DNA of 64,000 nt from Pseudohalocynthiibacter aestuariivivens (GCF_011040495.1 NZ_CP049037.1:1-64000), one strand, 5' to 3'. Shown: positions 25,949 through 35,631, counted from the stretch's first letter. Notes: generated by a model not told the origin, from the letters alone. Program-made: numbers and translations.

Positions 25949-27775
25949 TCACAACGGACGCGTTGCCTCTTCCAGCCATGCCTGTGCATCACCTTCCAGA
26001 TGCGGACCGAGGCGCTCGGCGCAAATCATGTGGTAATCATCCAACCAGTCCCGTTCATCACCACTCAGCCGATCCACGTCGATCAGCCGCCTGTCGATGG
26101 GCACATAGTTCAGCGTCTCGAAACTCAGTTTGCCGGTAAAATCGGCACCTTCCAGCGGCTCGGCGTCCTGCACGACGACGATATTCTCGATCCGGATGCC
26201 AAAGGCACCCTCGCGGTAATAACCCGGCTCGTTTGATACGATCATCCCCGGCTCCAGCGGCACTTCGCTGATCCGGCTGATGCGCTGCGGGCCCTCATGG
26301 ACGCATAGAAAAACGCCGATGCCATGCCCGGTGCCGTGGTTGTAGTCCTGATCCGCCAGCCACAACGGATAACGTGCGATCGGGTCCAGATCCCGGCCCG
26401 ACAAGCCCGCGGGCCAGCGCAACCGGCTGATCGCGATCATGCCTTGTAGCACTCGGGTAAAGGCCGCGCGTTCGTCCGGGCCGGGATCGCCGATCGGCAC
26501 TGTGCGGGTAATGTCGGTCGTGCCGTCAATATATTGCCCGCCGCTGTCCAGAACCAACAGATCCCCGTCCTGCAACACCCGGTTCGATACCTCAGACACC
26601 CGGTAATGTGCCAGCGCGCCATTCGGCCCACTGCCCGCGATGGTGTCAAAGCTGATGTCCAGCAGCGCGCCGGTGTCGCCGTCCAGACGCGCGCCAACCG
26701 TGCGACGGCATTCCTCCAGATGTGTGACCACGTCGATTTCGGTCACGCTGCCGGGGGCCTGTGCATCAAGCCATGCCAACGCCTCGCAGACCGCCGCGCC
26801 GTCGCGCAGATGGGCCGCGCGGGTTGCATCCAGTTGCGCGGCATTTTTGCGCGCCTTGGGTAAGGTACACGGCTCCGGCCCGTACTGATGGGGGATCCCG
26901 GCATCGGCCAGAATATCGGCAATTGCCACAGGTATGCTGGATTTATCCAGCCGCACCGGCCCGGTGAGCTGCGCCAGCGAAGTGACCAATTCTGTATCGG
27001 AATGGGCGCTGACGCCATCGGCGTTGCAACTGGCAGGCAAGGTTTCCAGCTTGGCCGGATTCACGAATAGCTGCGTACGCCCGTCATCATGCAAAATGGC
27101 AAAGCCATGTGCGACCGGGTTGCGCGGGATATCCGCGCCCCGGATGTTCAGCAGCCATGCGATGCTGTCGGGCAGGCTTAGGACCGCGGCACGCGCGCCA
27201 TCCGCACGCAGGCTGGCGGCCAGACGCGCGCGCTTGTCCGCGGTCGTCTCACCTGCCAGGTCGTCGGGATAGGCGGTGATCTGCCCCATCGGCGGGCCGG
27301 GGCGATCCGTCCAGATCGCATCGACCAGATTGGCCGATGGAACCAGCGTGATCCCGGTCGCGGCCAGCGCCTCGGTCAGCGCGCCAATCTCGGTTGGTGT
27401 GTGCAGCCATGTGTCATAACCCACGCGCCCGCCGCCGGTCAGCGTCTCGGTCAGCCATTCGGCCAGCTTCGTCTCGGGCCAGCCCACCGGCTGAAACGCT
27501 GTCGGATCGGTTTGCACCCGGACCTGAGTGCGGTAACGCCCATCGACAAAAACGCCCGCCCGCTCTGCCGTGATCGCGGCAAAGCCCGCCGATCCGGTGA
27601 ATCCGGTCAACCATGCCAGCCGTTCGTCGCCGGGTGCCACATATTCACCCTGATGTGCATCCGCGCGCGGCACCAGAAACCCGTCAAGCCCGGCACGCGC
27701 CATCGCGTCGCGCAACATGGCAAGGCGGGCAGGGCCTTGCTCTGGGTTGGCCTTGTCTTGGAACGACTGAAACAT
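25949..27775 (-). CDS. pepP: Xaa-Pro aminopeptidase (aminopeptidase P)
   Basis: A 608-aa M24B metallopeptidase with the three-domain layout of eukaryotic-type aminopeptidase P. There are two creatinase-like N-domains, then the catalytic pita-bread domain with metal ligands in LDSGGQYIDGTTDITRT, HGTGHGIGVFLCVHEGP and SNEPGYY...IRIENI. It removes N-terminal residues preceding proline in the cytosol. The start was set at MFQSFQDK, the conserved N-terminus; the reading frame stays open further upstream without family similarity. Confidence 0.92.
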   Translation of the reverse strand: MFQSFQDKANPEQGPARLAMLRDAMARAGLDGFLVPRADAHQGEYVAPGDERLAWLTGFTGSAGFAAITAERAGVFVDGRYRTQVRVQTDPTAFQPVGWPETKLAEWLTETLTGGGRVGYDTWLHTPTEIGALTEALAATGITLVPSANLVDAIWTDRPGPPMGQITAYPDDLAGETTADKRARLAASLRADGARAAVLSLPDSIAWLLNIRGADIPRNPVAHGFAILHDDGRTQLFVNPAKLETLPASCNADGVSAHSDTELVTSLAQLTGPVRLDKSSIPVAIADILADAGIPHQYGPEPCTLPKARKNAAQLDATRAAHLRDGAAVCEALAWLDAQAPGSVTEIDVVTHLEECRRTVGARLDGDTGALLDISFDTIAGSGPNGALAHYRVSEVSNRVLQDGDLLVLDSGGQYIDGTTDITRTVPIGDPGPDERAAFTRVLQGMIAISRLRWPAGLSGRDLDPIARYPLWLADQDYNHGTGHGIGVFLCVHEGPQRISRISEVPLEPGMIVSNEPGYYREGAFGIRIENIVVVQDAEPLEGADFTGKLSFETLNYVPIDRRLIDVDRLSGDERDWLDDYHMICAERLGPHLEGDAQAWLEEATRPL

Positions 27776-27914
27776 CGGGCGGACCTTTCTCGAAATGCGC
27801 GTTTGGCCGTTTTCGCGTAGACGGGCGGAAATGACCAGCCCTTGCCACGGGATGCAGCTGTGTCTGTACAGATATGTTATGCTGAGGATGCGACCGCAAC
27901 CACGGAGCTGTACC

Positions 27915-28736
27915 ATGTCCGATTTTGACGCCTTCCATCGGCTGGAAGAGGCCGGTTGGTCCGATCCGGCCACCGCCGCAGATTATGCCGCGCATTTCGC
28001 CACGGCGGCGACGCAATGCGTACCGGGCACGGTGGACGCGGTGCGCGCCCGGCCGGGCATACGCGCACTGGATCTGTGTTGCGGACACGGCAACGTGGCG
28101 CGCGGCCTGATGCGGGCTGGCGCGGACGTGACGGGGCTCGATTTCTCTGACGCCATGCTGGACATGGCGCGCGCGGCAGTGCCAGAGGCGCGGTTCGTTC
28201 AGGGTGATGCGATGGCGCTGCCGTTCGAGGCAGACACATTCGATGCCGTGACCATCGGCTTTGGCGTGCCGCATATCCCCTATCCTGACCGCGCCTTTGC
28301 CGAGGCGCACCGCGTTCTGCGTTCCGGCGGGCGGTTTGCCTATACCGTTTGGCGGGGCGATGATCCGGTATCGGCATTTCCCATCGTCTTTGGTGCGATT
28401 GCGGCCCATGGCGATCCATCCGTCGCCCTGCCGCCGGGCCCGGCAACCCATGAATTCGCAGATGCGGATGTGGCGGAAACGGCGCTCAATAACGCCGGAT
28501 TTTCGGCGGTGACGCGCACCATCATTCCTGCCGTCTGGCAAATGGACGATCCCGGCGATGTGTTCGATTATTTTCTTCAGGGCACAGTGCGTGGCGGGGC
28601 GTTGCTGCGGCCACAACCGGACGCGGCCAAGGTAGCGATCCGTACGGCGATCGTTGATCGGATCAAGGCGCTGTGCGGCGATGCAGGCCCTTGGACTGTG
28701 CCAGTGCCCGCCGTGCTGATCGCGGCCACGGCGTAG
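27915..28736 (+). CDS. Class I SAM-dependent methyltransferase
   Basis: A 273-aa UbiE/Methyltransf_11-type enzyme. Motif I is LDLCCGHGNVARGL (about residue 52), motif II GLDFSDAMLDMAR, then GDAMALPFEADTFDAV and HRVLRSGGRFAY. The start ATG follows GGAGC. The substrate is not identifiable. Convergent with cobT, 6 bases away. Confidence 0.88.
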   Translation: MSDFDAFHRLEEAGWSDPATAADYAAHFATAATQCVPGTVDAVRARPGIRALDLCCGHGNVARGLMRAGADVTGLDFSDAMLDMARAAVPEARFVQGDAMALPFEADTFDAVTIGFGVPHIPYPDRAFAEAHRVLRSGGRFAYTVWRGDDPVSAFPIVFGAIAAHGDPSVALPPGPATHEFADADVAETALNNAGFSAVTRTIIPAVWQMDDPGDVFDYFLQGTVRGGALLRPQPDAAKVAIRTAIVDRIKALCGDAGPWTVPVPAVLIAATA

Positions 28737-28742
28737 TGACGA

Positions 28743-30620
28743 TCAACCGACCCGGCGCATGCCCATCACCCGCGCGCGGGCGCGCGGATCGCTGTCGAAC
28801 AGCGCCGCCAGTTGCTCAGTCATCGCGCCGGCCAGCTGATCCACATCCGTGATCGTCACGGCGCGGTCGTAGTAGCGCGTGACGTCATGGCCGATGCCGA
28901 TGGCCAGCAATTCGACCGCCCGGCGCTTTTCCACCATGGCGATCACGTCGCGCAGATGTTTTTCCAGATAGTTGGCCGGGTTGACGCTCAGCGTGCTGTC
29001 ATCCACCGGCGCGCCGTCGCTGATCACCATCAGGATCTTGCGTGCTTCGCGGCGGGCCATCATCCGCCGGTGCGCCCATTCCAGCGCCTCGCCGTCGATG
29101 TTCTCCTTCAGCAGCCCCTCTTTCATCATCAGGCCAAGGTTCTGACGTGTCCGGCGCATCGGGCTGTCGGCGGATTTATAGATGATATGGCGCAGATCGT
29201 TCAGCCGACCGGGCAGTTGAGGTCGCCCTTCGGCCAGCCACGCCTCGCGGCTCTGCCCACCTTTCCATGCGCGGGTGGTGAACCCGAGGATTTCCACCTT
29301 GACGCTGCACCGTTCCAGCGTGCGCGCCAGAACATCGGCACAGATCGCCGCGATGCTGATCGGCCGTCCCCGCATCGAGCCGGAATTGTCCAGCAGCAGC
29401 GTCACGACCGTATCGCGAAACTCGGTATCTTTCTCCACCTTGAAGCTGAGCGGTGTCGTCGGGCTGGCCACAACCCGTGCCAGACGCCCGGCGTCCAGAA
29501 TACCTTCTTCCAGATCGAATTCCCATGACCGGTTTTGCTGCGCTTGCAGGCGGCGTTGCAGCTTGTTCGCCAGACGGCTCACCGCGCCCTTGAGCGGCTC
29601 CAACTGCTGATCGAGATAGGCGCGCAGGCGTTCCAGCTCGACCGGCTCGGCCAGATCCTCGGCATGGATTTCCTCGTCATGTTCGGTCGAGTAGACCAGA
29701 TAATCGGGGTCCGCATCGGAAATCGGCTGAGGGGCGGGCGGCTCCAGCGGGGCCTCGCCATCGGGCAGCTCAGTTTCCTCGCCCATGTCCTCGTCGGCCA
29801 TGTCGTCCATGCTGACCTGCGCCTGAGACGCATCCTGCTGCTCGTCCTGAGACTGCTCCGGATCGGCGTCAGACTCCTCGTTTTCGCTATCATCCTGTCC
29901 GGTGCTGTCAGGCTCTTCCTGTTCTTCGCCGTCGTCCTCGGCCTCGTCGTCCTGATCATCGTCCAGCGCGTCGGGGTCATCGCCCAGCTGATCGCCATAG
30001 CCCAGATCGTCGATGATCTGACGGGCGAATTTGGCAAACTGCGTCTGATCGGCCAGCGTATCCTGAAGGGTCTCCAGCGTGCCACCCGCTTGCGCCTCGA
30101 TAAAGCCGCGCCGCAATTCCATGATGTTCTGCGCGCCTGCGGGCATGTCGCGCCCGGTGGCAAGGTGACGGATCAAATAGCCCGCAGCCGTGGCCAGCGG
30201 CGCATCGGCGGCATCGGTGATCTGCTCGAATCCCAGCCGCTGTGCTTCTGCGGCGATCTTGTGATCGATGTTGCTGGCCGTGCCCGGCATCGTGCGCGCG
30301 CCCACTGCCTCGCAGCGTGCGGTTTCCATCGCCTCATACAGATCGCGGGCCATATCGCCCGGCGGGCAATACCGCGCATGGGTTCCGGTGTCGTGATACT
30401 TGTGCTTCAGCGCCAGCGCATCCGCCGTCCCGCGCGCATGCAGTACTTCGTCGCGGGTCATCCGGCGGCTGACCTGCGGCAGACGCATCGCGTCACCGCT
30501 GACGCCCGAGGGGTCCATCGAATAGGTCACCGACAGGTCGGTGTCATTCGCCATGACCTTGGTCGCCTCGGCGAGGGCCTTCTTGAACGGATCGGCGGGG
30601 TTATCGGTGGGTTTGTTCAT
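28743..30620 (-). CDS. cobT: Aerobic cobaltochelatase subunit CobT
   Basis: A 625-aa subunit of the ATP-dependent CobNST complex, which inserts cobalt into hydrogenobyrinic acid a,c-diamide for aerobic B12 synthesis. It shows a conserved N-domain, a very acidic low-complexity linker (about 205-300, rich in Asp, Glu, Gln and Ser) and a C-terminal von Willebrand A domain with the MIDAS motif [11 protein letters not shown]. cobS lies 175 bases upstream on the same strand; cobN is not in the window. Confidence 0.95.
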   Translation of the reverse strand: MNKPTDNPADPFKKALAEATKVMANDTDLSVTYSMDPSGVSGDAMRLPQVSRRMTRDEVLHARGTADALALKHKYHDTGTHARYCPPGDMARDLYEAMETARCEAVGARTMPGTASNIDHKIAAEAQRLGFEQITDAADAPLATAAGYLIRHLATGRDMPAGAQNIMELRRGFIEAQAGGTLETLQDTLADQTQFAKFARQIIDDLGYGDQLGDDPDALDDDQDDEAEDDGEEQEEPDSTGQDDSENEESDADPEQSQDEQQDASQAQVSMDDMADEDMGEETELPDGEAPLEPPAPQPISDADPDYLVYSTEHDEEIHAEDLAEPVELERLRAYLDQQLEPLKGAVSRLANKLQRRLQAQQNRSWEFDLEEGILDAGRLARVVASPTTPLSFKVEKDTEFRDTVVTLLLDNSGSMRGRPISIAAICADVLARTLERCSVKVEILGFTTRAWKGGQSREAWLAEGRPQLPGRLNDLRHIIYKSADSPMRRTRQNLGLMMKEGLLKENIDGEALEWAHRRMMARREARKILMVISDGAPVDDSTLSVNPANYLEKHLRDVIAMVEKRRAVELLAIGIGHDVTRYYDRAVTITDVDQLAGAMTEQLAALFDSDPRARARVMGMRRVG

Positions 30621-30795
30621 GGGTTTGAAAATGGGGCAGCGAGGCGGTGGAGGCAAGTAGTTAATCGGGTTTTCGATAACGAGATATCCGCGTTATTTCA
30701 CGCGGTCATCGGCCTGCGGCCTTGAGCCCGCGCCGGGTATTATTCCTGCACTGTGCGCATCATCGCGCGATGCGAACCTCGTTGCCGGAGGCTGA

Positions 30796-31782
30796 TCACC
30801 GCATGCTCACACTCGCCGCGCTCTCGGGCAGTTCCTCGTCAAAGCACCGCTGATAGAACTCTGCCACGGTCTGGCGCTCCAACTCGTCGCATTTGTTGAG
30901 GAAGGTCAGGCGGAACGCATAGCCCACATCGCGGAAGATCGTGGTGTTCTGCGCCCATGCGATCACCGTGCGGGGGCTCATCACCGTCGACAACTCACCA
31001 TTCATGAACGCGGTGCGCGACAGGTCTGCGACGGTGACCATCTGGCTGATCGTTTTGCGGCCCTTTTCGGTGTTGAACACCGGGTTCTTTGAAATCACGA
31101 TATTGGTTTCGGCGTCATGGCTGAGATAGTTCAGCGTCGCCACCAGCGACCAGCGGTCCATCTGGCCCTGGTTGATCTGCTGGGTGCCGTGATAGAGGCC
31201 CGTCGTGTCGCCCAGACCAACCGTGTTGGCCGTCGCAAAGAGGCGGAAGAACGGGTTCGGTGTGATCACCTCGTTCTGATCCAACAGCGTCAGCTTGCCA
31301 TCGGCCTCCAGCACGCGCTGGATCACGAACATCACATCGGCACGACCCGCGTCATATTCATCGAACACGATCGCAGTCGGGTTGCGCAGCGCCCAAGGCA
31401 GGATGCCCTCGTGGAACTCGGTGACCTGTACGCCGTCGCGCAGCTTGATCGCGTCCTTGCCGATCAGGTCGATCCGGCTGATGTGGCTGTCGAGGTTGAC
31501 GCGCACACAAGGCCAGTTCAGGCGGCTTGCCACTTGCTCGATATGGGTCGACTTGCCCGTACCGTGATAGCCTTGGATCATCACGCGACGGTTATGGGAA
31601 AACCCGGCGAGGATCGCCAGCGTCGTGTCGGGATCGAATTTATAGGTGCTGTCCAGATCGGGCACCCGGTCTGACCGCTCGGCGAATCCCTTTACCAGCA
31701 TATCGGTGTCGATGCCGAAAACCTCGCGCACCGAAATCTCTTCGGTGGGCTTTGCGTTCATGTCAATGCTACCGTCAGCCAT
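30796..31782 (-). CDS. cobS: Aerobic cobaltochelatase subunit CobS
   Basis: A 328-aa AAA+ ATPase of cobaltochelatase with Walker [17 protein letters not shown], Walker [17 protein letters not shown] and sensor region [12 protein letters not shown]. It forms the motor ring with CobT on CobN. The 175-base spacer to cobT contains a short ATAACG/CGTTAT inverted repeat but no cobalamin riboswitch that I can recognise. Confidence 0.95.
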   Translation of the reverse strand: MADGSIDMNAKPTEEISVREVFGIDTDMLVKGFAERSDRVPDLDSTYKFDPDTTLAILAGFSHNRRVMIQGYHGTGKSTHIEQVASRLNWPCVRVNLDSHISRIDLIGKDAIKLRDGVQVTEFHEGILPWALRNPTAIVFDEYDAGRADVMFVIQRVLEADGKLTLLDQNEVITPNPFFRLFATANTVGLGDTTGLYHGTQQINQGQMDRWSLVATLNYLSHDAETNIVISKNPVFNTEKGRKTISQMVTVADLSRTAFMNGELSTVMSPRTVIAWAQNTTIFRDVGYAFRLTFLNKCDELERQTVAEFYQRCFDEELPESAASVSMR

Positions 31783-31927
31783 GTGCGGGGTCCTTCATCG
31801 GTCGTTTCTCATCTAGCTTCCTCGTGCAACATATCGCGACCAAGGGCAAGGGAAAGCCAAAGATTTGCTGGCCTTCGACGCGCACTGCCCTAATGTCTGG
31901 TGTCAACAGTCTAAAAGAGCCGCCAAC

Positions 31928-32467
31928 GTGTCACTCGAAGCCATAGAACAACAGATCGCGCGCGTCGCCACCGGTGACCGGCTGGCCTTTGGCGCGCTTT
32001 ATTCTCAGACATCCGCGAAACTATTTGGCATTGCGCTGCGTGTGTTGAAGGACAGGGCAGAAGCAGAAGAGGCGTTACAGGAGGTTTATGTAAAGGTCTG
32101 GCATAACGCCAACCGCTACCGTGCCAATGGTCTCAGCCCGATGACGTGGCTGATCACCATCGCGCGCAACACGGCGATTGACCGCGCCCGCAAGCGCCGC
32201 GAGAGCCAAGCGGGACTGGATGCAGCCGAGGCGATGGCAGACCCCACGCCAGGACCAGAGGCACTGGCCGTGCAAAGCTCGGAACGCGAGAAGCTTGCCG
32301 GGTGCTTTGGCGAACTGGAAGAGGGCCGCGCCGACGCCGTGCGCCGTGCCTATCTGGAAGGCGAGACATACGCCGAACTGGCAACGTCCTTTGACGTGCC
32401 ACTGAACACGATGCGAACATGGCTGCGCCGCAGCCTGATGAAACTGAAGGAGTGTCTGACGCGATGA
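31928..32467 (+). CDS. ECF RNA polymerase sigma factor (SigK-like)
   Basis: A 179-aa group IV sigma factor. Region 2 includes EEALQEVYVKVWHNANRY and SPMTWLITIARNTAIDRARKR (-10 recognition); region 4 has YLEGETYAELATSFDVPLNTMRTWLRRSLMKLK (-35 recognition helix; quoted as YAELATSFDVP and TMRTWLRRSLMKLK). The start is taken as GTG 31928 by alignment to the usual sigma-2 spacing. It overlaps the anti-sigma gene by ATGA, the classical coupled pair. Confidence 0.9.
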   Translation: MSLEAIEQQIARVATGDRLAFGALYSQTSAKLFGIALRVLKDRAEAEEALQEVYVKVWHNANRYRANGLSPMTWLITIARNTAIDRARKRRESQAGLDAAEAMADPTPGPEALAVQSSEREKLAGCFGELEEGRADAVRRAYLEGETYAELATSFDVPLNTMRTWLRRSLMKLKECLTR

Positions 32468-33168
32468 GCGACGACCAGCAGCCATATGACAGGGACGATC
32501 GCGTTCTTGCGGGGGAATATACCCTCGGGCTGCTGACGCCCGAGGAGGTCAGCACGTTTGAGGCCCGTCTGGTGCGCGAACCCGAGTTGCGCGCACTCTA
32601 TGCCGCTTGGGCCGAGGATTTGGCCGGCATGACCGACGGCATCACCGAAGTGCGACCACCCCGACATCTGCAAAACCAGATCGAAACCCAGATTTTCGGC
32701 GTGACGGAAAAACCAACCCTCATGCAGCGTCTGGGTCTTGGCTGGGTCAGCGGCAGTCTGGCCGCCGCTGCCGTAGCTGTGGTGATCGGGCTCAATGCCG
32801 GGCTCTTTGATCCTGTTCCGCGTGCGCCCAACGATCCGGCCTATGTAGCGCAGATCGCCGCCGAGGATGGCAGCCTGATCGTGCAGGCCGCCTATGACGC
32901 AGAAAACGGCGCGCTCTTTGTGCAGCGTGACGCGGGCGGGGCCGCCGACGGCCGCGCGCTAGAACTGTGGCTGATCGCGGGTGACAACGCACCTGTGTCG
33001 CTGGGCGTGCTGCCCGAGGACCAGATTGCCAGCCTCACCATCCCCGAAGCCCTGCGCGCTGGTCTGGACGGCGGCGTGCTGGCGATTTCGGACGAGCCTC
33101 CGGGCGGCTCACCCACCGGCGCGCCCACCGGGGCCGTTTTGGCGGTTGGTGCTGTCAGTCCGGCTTGA
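32464..33168 (+). CDS. Anti-sigma factor, RskA type
   Basis: A 234-aa membrane-anchored anti-sigma factor. The N-terminal sigma-binding helical domain (DDRVLAGEYTLGLLTPEE) is followed by one transmembrane helix (about 94-114) and a periplasmic RskA domain with ALELWLIAGDNAPVSLG and a PPGGSPTGAPTG tail, the family hallmark. It presumably holds the ECF sigma inactive until an envelope signal triggers its release. No zinc-binding HxxxCxxC is visible. Confidence 0.9.
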   Translation: MSDDQQPYDRDDRVLAGEYTLGLLTPEEVSTFEARLVREPELRALYAAWAEDLAGMTDGITEVRPPRHLQNQIETQIFGVTEKPTLMQRLGLGWVSGSLAAAAVAVVIGLNAGLFDPVPRAPNDPAYVAQIAAEDGSLIVQAAYDAENGALFVQRDAGGAADGRALELWLIAGDNAPVSLGVLPEDQIASLTIPEALRAGLDGGVLAISDEPPGGSPTGAPTGAVLAVGAVSPA

Positions 33169-33212
33169 TCTCGCCGCGGTTGCGGCAATCTCGAAAAACT
33201 TTTCGCCTGATC

Positions 33213-33241
33213 TGAAACTCTTGCCGCGTGCCACGCGTGTC
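33213..33241 (+). promoter_or_regulatory. Candidate ECF-type promoter upstream of the fasciclin gene
   Basis: TGAAAC and CGTGTC are separated by 17 bases and lie about 50 bases before the fasciclin start. The pair resembles the AAC / CGT elements used by many ECF sigma factors. I found no matching pair upstream of the sigma gene itself, so this is weak. Confidence 0.28.
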
Positions 33242-33292
33242 TCCTGTCGCAAACCGGGCAACACCGCCCGGAATGAAGAGGAGAAACAACAT

Positions 33293-33886
33293 ATGACTTT
33301 CGCACGTATTCTGAGCACCACAGCCGCCATCTGTATCGGCGCTGCACCCGTCATGGCCGGTAACACCAACACCGAAACCGGGACCGAGCAGATCGCGACC
33401 GCCAATCCGATGGTCGGCGGCGCGTCGATGTTCGCGGACAAGAATATCATCGAGAACGCGGTAAACTCCGCCGATCACACCACGCTTGTCGCTGCCGTTC
33501 AGGCCGCCGGACTGGTCGACACGCTGTCGGGCGAGGGTCCCTTCACCGTATTCGCCCCGACAAACGACGCGTTCGCGGCGCTGCCCGAAGGCACCGTCGA
33601 AACCCTGCTGAAGCCAGAGAACAAGGATCAGCTGACCAAGATCCTGACCTGCCACGTGGTTGGCGCCGACGCGATGTCGGACGCGATCATGGGGATGATT
33701 GACGATGATGGTGGCAGCCATGTCGTGCCCACGCTGGGCGGATGCAAGCTTGATGCCACCTATGACAACGGCCAGATCACGCTCAAGGATGAGCAGGGCC
33801 AGATGATCCACGTGACTATCGCAGATGTGAAACAGTCCAATGGCGTCATCCATGTTGTCGATGGTGTCATCCTGCCCGCGATGTAA
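33293..33886 (+). CDS. Fasciclin (FAS1) domain secreted protein
   Basis: A 197-aa exported protein: signal peptide (residues 1-22, ending VMAG), then one FAS1 domain with the two family motifs GPFTVFAPTNDAFAALP (H1) and NGVIHVVDGVILP (H2). The linker contains a Cys pair (about residues 119 and 150). FAS1 domains mediate adhesion or surface interactions. It follows a SigK/RskA-type pair, the same neighbour set as mycobacterial mpt70/mpt83, so control by this sigma is likely. Confidence 0.92.
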   Translation: MTFARILSTTAAICIGAAPVMAGNTNTETGTEQIATANPMVGGASMFADKNIIENAVNSADHTTLVAAVQAAGLVDTLSGEGPFTVFAPTNDAFAALPEGTVETLLKPENKDQLTKILTCHVVGADAMSDAIMGMIDDDGGSHVVPTLGGCKLDATYDNGQITLKDEQGQMIHVTIADVKQSNGVIHVVDGVILPAM

Positions 33887-33903
33887 ACGCTGGTGCGACA
33901 TAT

Positions 33904-33960
33904 ATCAGGTAATAATTCTCACCTGATCGTGCGGGTCCGTGCATTGCGATGCGGGCCCGC
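33904..33960 (+). terminator. Two consecutive hairpins after the fasciclin gene
   Basis: First stem ATCAGGT / ACCTGAT (10-base loop); second stem GCGGGTCCG-GCAT / ATGCGGGCCCGC with one bulge and one wobble pair. There is no T-run after either, so termination is possible but unproven. Confidence 0.38.
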
Positions 33961-34011
33961 GACCACCAGATTGATCACACGCGATCAGCCGCCCGAAGAG
34001 GAGACCGAGAC

Positions 34012-34482
34012 ATGCACCGACGTCATTTCATCACCACCACACTTGCGGCGGGCGCAGTGACCGCGCTGGCGCGCCCATCACTGGGGGCCGCGGAATTCGA
34101 GGTCACACGTACCGAGGCCGAATGGCGCGCGCGACTTAGCGATGCGCAATACGCCGTGATGCGCGAGGAATCGACCGAACGCGCTGGCAGCTCGCCACTG
34201 GACAAACAATATGCTGACGGCACTTATCATTGCCGGGGCTGTGATCTGGCGCTTTATCCGTCAGATACCAAATACGACAGCGGCACTGGCTGGCCCAGCT
34301 TTTACAAAGCTCTGCCAAACGCCATCGGTACCAAGGAAGACCGCAGTTTTTTCTCGGTGCGGACCGAATGCCACTGCCGCCGCTGCGGCAGCCATCTGGG
34401 CCACATCTTTGACGATGGTCCGGCTCCGACGGGCAAACGCCACTGCCTGAATGGCGTCAGTTTGGTGTTCAAACCCGCCTAG
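34012..34482 (+). CDS. msrB: Tat-exported peptide-methionine (R)-S-oxide reductase MsrB
   Basis: A 156-aa MsrB that repairs methionine-R-sulfoxide. Zinc ligands are Cys74, Cys77, Cys122 and Cys125 in CRGC and CRRC; the catalytic Cys145 lies in KRHCLNG. Unlike the usual cytosolic form, it starts with a twin-arginine signal (MHRRHFITTT, hydrophobic stretch, cleavage near GAA at about 27), so the enzyme should act folded in the periplasm. Ribosome site GAGGAG upstream. Confidence 0.92.
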   Translation: MHRRHFITTTLAAGAVTALARPSLGAAEFEVTRTEAEWRARLSDAQYAVMREESTERAGSSPLDKQYADGTYHCRGCDLALYPSDTKYDSGTGWPSFYKALPNAIGTKEDRSFFSVRTECHCRRCGSHLGHIFDDGPAPTGKRHCLNGVSLVFKPA

Positions 34483-34504
34483 GCCCGCACGTCCGAAAAA
34501 AATC

Positions 34505-34527
34505 GACGTTGTGGAATGCAACGTTTT
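34505..34527 (+). terminator. Hairpin followed by T-run after msrB
   Basis: ACGTTG, seven-base loop, CAACGT followed by TTT: a short intrinsic-terminator-like hairpin 22 bases after the msrB stop. Confidence 0.45.
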
Positions 34528-34552
34528 GCGACTGCCCCGCGTTGGGTTGTAG

Positions 34553-34576
34553 AAGGCCCGCCGCTGCGGGTCTTTT
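34553..34576 (+). terminator. Intrinsic terminator between msrB and the OsmC gene
   Basis: AAGGCCCGC, loop CGCT, GCGGGTCTT then TT: a stable 9-bp stem (one G-T pair) with a T-tract. It should end msrB transcripts before the osmC-family gene, which then needs its own promoter. Confidence 0.7.
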
Positions 34577-34609
34577 CCCATGACCTGATAATCGCAAAGG
34601 AGCGCGCAC

Positions 34610-35035
34610 ATGAAACGCAGAGCATCCGCCACATGGCAAGGCGACCTGAAAACCGGCAAAGGCACCATCAGTACCCAGAGCGGGGCGATGAAAGACAACC
34701 CTTACGGATTTAACACCCGTTTCGAGGACGCCCCCGGTACCAACCCCGAAGAACTGGTCGGCGCGGCCCACGCGGGCTGCTATGCGATGGCCATGACGCT
34801 GGGCTTGGCGGACAAGGGCGTGACAGCCGATCAGATCGACGCCAAGGCACAGGTGACACTGGATGAGGTCGATGGTGGCTTTGCCGTGACCAAGGTGCAT
34901 CTGGACGTCACCGCCCGCATCCCCGGCATCAGCGCAGCGGATTTTCAGGAGGTTGCCGAAGCGACCAAGAAGAACTGCCCGATTTCCAAACTGCTGAATG
35001 CCGAAATCACGCTCGATGCCAAGCTGGAAAGCTGA
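34610..35035 (+). CDS. OsmC family peroxiredoxin-like protein
   Basis: A 141-aa OsmC protein with the two redox cysteines in place: Cys57 in AAHAGCYAMA and Cys123 in KKNCPISK. The Arg/Glu context for organic hydroperoxide reduction (NPEELV, EDAPGTNPEE) is also present. Thiol-dependent reduction of organic hydroperoxides in the cytosol is the family role. An AAAGGAG ribosome site precedes the ATG. Confidence 0.92.
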   Translation: MKRRASATWQGDLKTGKGTISTQSGAMKDNPYGFNTRFEDAPGTNPEELVGAAHAGCYAMAMTLGLADKGVTADQIDAKAQVTLDEVDGGFAVTKVHLDVTARIPGISAADFQEVAEATKKNCPISKLLNAEITLDAKLES

Positions 35036-35092
35036 TCGCGCAGGGCCCGACGAATCCGGCCCGCGCAGGATCATGCGTGGGTCGGAATTGGG

Positions 35093-35551
35093 TCAGGTTC
35101 TGATGGCCCGAGGACCGACAAGCGGGAACGCCTTGTCGTAGATCAGCGTAAAGACATACGTATAGCCGACCACGAAGGACGTGATGACAATATCTGCCAT
35201 CAGTGCATCAACCACGCTGACTTGTAACCACAGCACGTAAATCGGTAGCGACGTGATTGTCAGCGATACCTCGAATCCCAGCGCGTGCAGAATCCGCCCC
35301 CAGTGTGACCGGGCGCTGGATACCCGCCCGGCGCGGGCATCCAACTGGTCAAAAGCCCAGTTGTAGACAAGGTTCAGCAACATCGCTTTGCCCGACAGCA
35401 TCGCGCCCAGCACGCCGATATCCATCATCGGTTTGTCAAAGAACACAGCCCCGGCGGGGATCAGCATCGCCATGAGCAAAAGCTCGAAAATGACCGTGTA
35501 CCGCAGCCGGTCCCGCCCGGACCTGAGGATTGCCTTTTCCATAATATCCAT
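35093..35551 (-). CDS. PACE family efflux transporter
   Basis: About 152 aa, four transmembrane helices in two repeats of the bacterial transmembrane pair domain. Repeat 1 has RLRYTVIFELLLMAMLIPAG, with the conserved membrane Glu, and NLVYNWAFD; repeat 2 has RILHALGFEVSLT and YTYVFTLIYDKAFP. This is the AceI-like family that exports chlorhexidine and other biocides or short diamines by proton antiport. The start could be ATG 35551, ATG 35542 or GTG 35563. Divergent from a LysR gene, the usual arrangement. Confidence 0.9.
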   Translation of the reverse strand: MDIMEKAILRSGRDRLRYTVIFELLLMAMLIPAGAVFFDKPMMDIGVLGAMLSGKAMLLNLVYNWAFDQLDARAGRVSSARSHWGRILHALGFEVSLTITSLPIYVLWLQVSVVDALMADIVITSFVVGYTYVFTLIYDKAFPLVGPRAIRT

Positions 35552-35570
35552 CTGTTTTTCCACGCGTTGC

Positions 35571-35596
35571 TTTTATCGAAAAAAAATGGGATAAAA
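35571..35596. promoter_or_regulatory. Candidate LysR operator between PACE and LysR genes
   Basis: TTTTATC, 12 bases, GATAAAA: a perfect 7-bp inverted repeat in an A/T-rich 80-base divergent intergenic region. The ATC-N-GAT core and spacing resemble the T-N11-A type sites of LysR regulators. Location between the divergent pair supports autoregulation and control of the transporter. Confidence 0.5.
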
Positions 35597-35631
35597 AGTC
35601 AGTTACCATCTAATAATAAGATAGGTTAGCG

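Noticed and set aside
29535..30725. A 396-codon plus-strand frame over cobT
   Set aside because: It is antisense to a complete, strongly supported CobT; its composition follows from the high-GC codon bias.
30621..30795. Cobalamin riboswitch near cobS/cobT
   Set aside because: I could not find the conserved B12-box or the expected helices; the spacer is only 175 bases and lies between the genes, not before cobS.
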